Shown piece by piece: positions 6,060-6,362 of a DNA stretch of 6,362 nt (position 1 is the first letter of the stretch; the number at the start of each line of letters is the position of its first letter). The stretch lies in contig CAUDRD010000100.1 of the NCBI GenBank assembly GCA_958451705.1, positions 1-6,362 of the forward strand, in the 5' to 3' direction. Under the pieces are notes generated by a model. That model did no database searches and was not told the origin of the DNA. It saw only the letters and a program-made list of their open reading frames with translations. The translations under genes and the position numbers were made by a program. The DNA comes from an uncultured Oscillospiraceae bacterium (GTDB taxonomy: Bacteria; Bacillota; Clostridia; Oscillospirales; Acutalibacteraceae).

Positions 6060-6362
6060 ATGGGCAAAGAATTTGAAAAAATACTGAGGCTTCATGAAAA
6101 AGAGGATGAAAAATACATTTTCTGTGAAGAAGATATCATCGCCCGCATGAGGGATGAATTTTTAAATGCTGAAGAGCTTTTAGTTTTATTAAATTCCAAT
6201 TCCGCACACGCAGCAGATTTCTTTTCGGTTAGCGATTTTCCGTCCCGCTGGCCCGTTACTCCCATAAGAAAAAGCGATAAATTTTATATAAAAAAGCATA
6301 CTTCCACTCAAAAGCCTTATTTTCACAGCCATAATTTTTATGAGCTTATCTATGTTCATAGG
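6060..6362 (+). CDS. AraC-family transcriptional regulator, N-terminal part
   Basis: Open from ATG 6060 to the window end, 101 residues, C-terminus missing. After a charged, helix-rich start (about 1-45), residues 87-101 read KPYFHSHNFYELIYV and onwards. The H-x-H-x-x-x-E pattern with FYELIYV is the opening of the cupin-type sugar-sensing domain of AraC-family regulators. The two helix-turn-helix motifs expected at the C-terminus lie outside the window, so DNA binding is assumed from the family. An N-terminal extension of about 85 residues before the cupin fits the longer AraC relatives common in Clostridia. Regulators of this type often sit beside glycosidase operons; its position after the terminator makes control of the upstream operon plausible but unproven. 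Confidence 0.78.
   Translation, partial: MGKEFEKILRLHEKEDEKYIFCEEDIIARMRDEFLNAEELLVLLNSNSAHAADFFSVSDFPSRWPVTPIRKSDKFYIKKHTSTQKPYFHSHNFYELIYVHR

Overview
The window looks like a chromosomal segment of a low-to-mid-GC Firmicute of the class Clostridia, most likely a gut-type Oscillospiraceae/Ruminococcaceae relative. The reasons are strong GGAGG-type ribosome binding sites, a consensus SigA promoter, the two glycoside hydrolase types, an AraC-type regulator with an N-terminal cupin, and a twin-hairpin intergenic repeat (671-722) of a kind I associate with Clostridiales genomes. This placement is inference; no marker gene is present.

Layout, all genes on the + strand. (1) 2-421: C-terminal part of a polysaccharide deacetylase (NodB/CE4 fold), cut by the window start. 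(2) 422-996: a 575-base gap with a 150-bp imperfect palindrome (440-589), the twin-hairpin repeat (671-722), and a near-perfect promoter (883-910) with a 7-bp inverted repeat over its -35 box. (3) 997-3348: cytoplasmic GH36 alpha-galactosidase. (4) 3348-5720: GH2 beta-galactosidase-type enzyme, overlapping the previous stop by one base (TAATG). (5) 5721-6059: a gap with a second and third member of the palindrome family around a clear rho-independent terminator (5842-5884). (6) 6060-6362: start of an AraC-family regulator, cut by the window end.

The two hydrolases form a translationally coupled two-gene operon with its own promoter and terminator. Neither has a signal peptide, so they should act on imported oligosaccharides: GH36 removes alpha-galactosyl units (raffinose-family or galactomannan-derived sugars) and GH2 removes a beta-linked sugar, probably galactose. 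The AraC-type gene just downstream is a plausible sugar-responsive regulator of the operon, but that is inferred from position only. The deacetylase appears to be a separate transcription unit.

The least ordinary feature is a family of three related hairpin-forming intergenic repeats. They share a left core CTGCACCCAA that pairs with a right GGGT, while their outer stems differ in sequence yet still pair. All three have the same orientation, and two begin just after a stop codon. I see no complete unknown multi-gene system; the coding content is ordinary carbohydrate metabolism.
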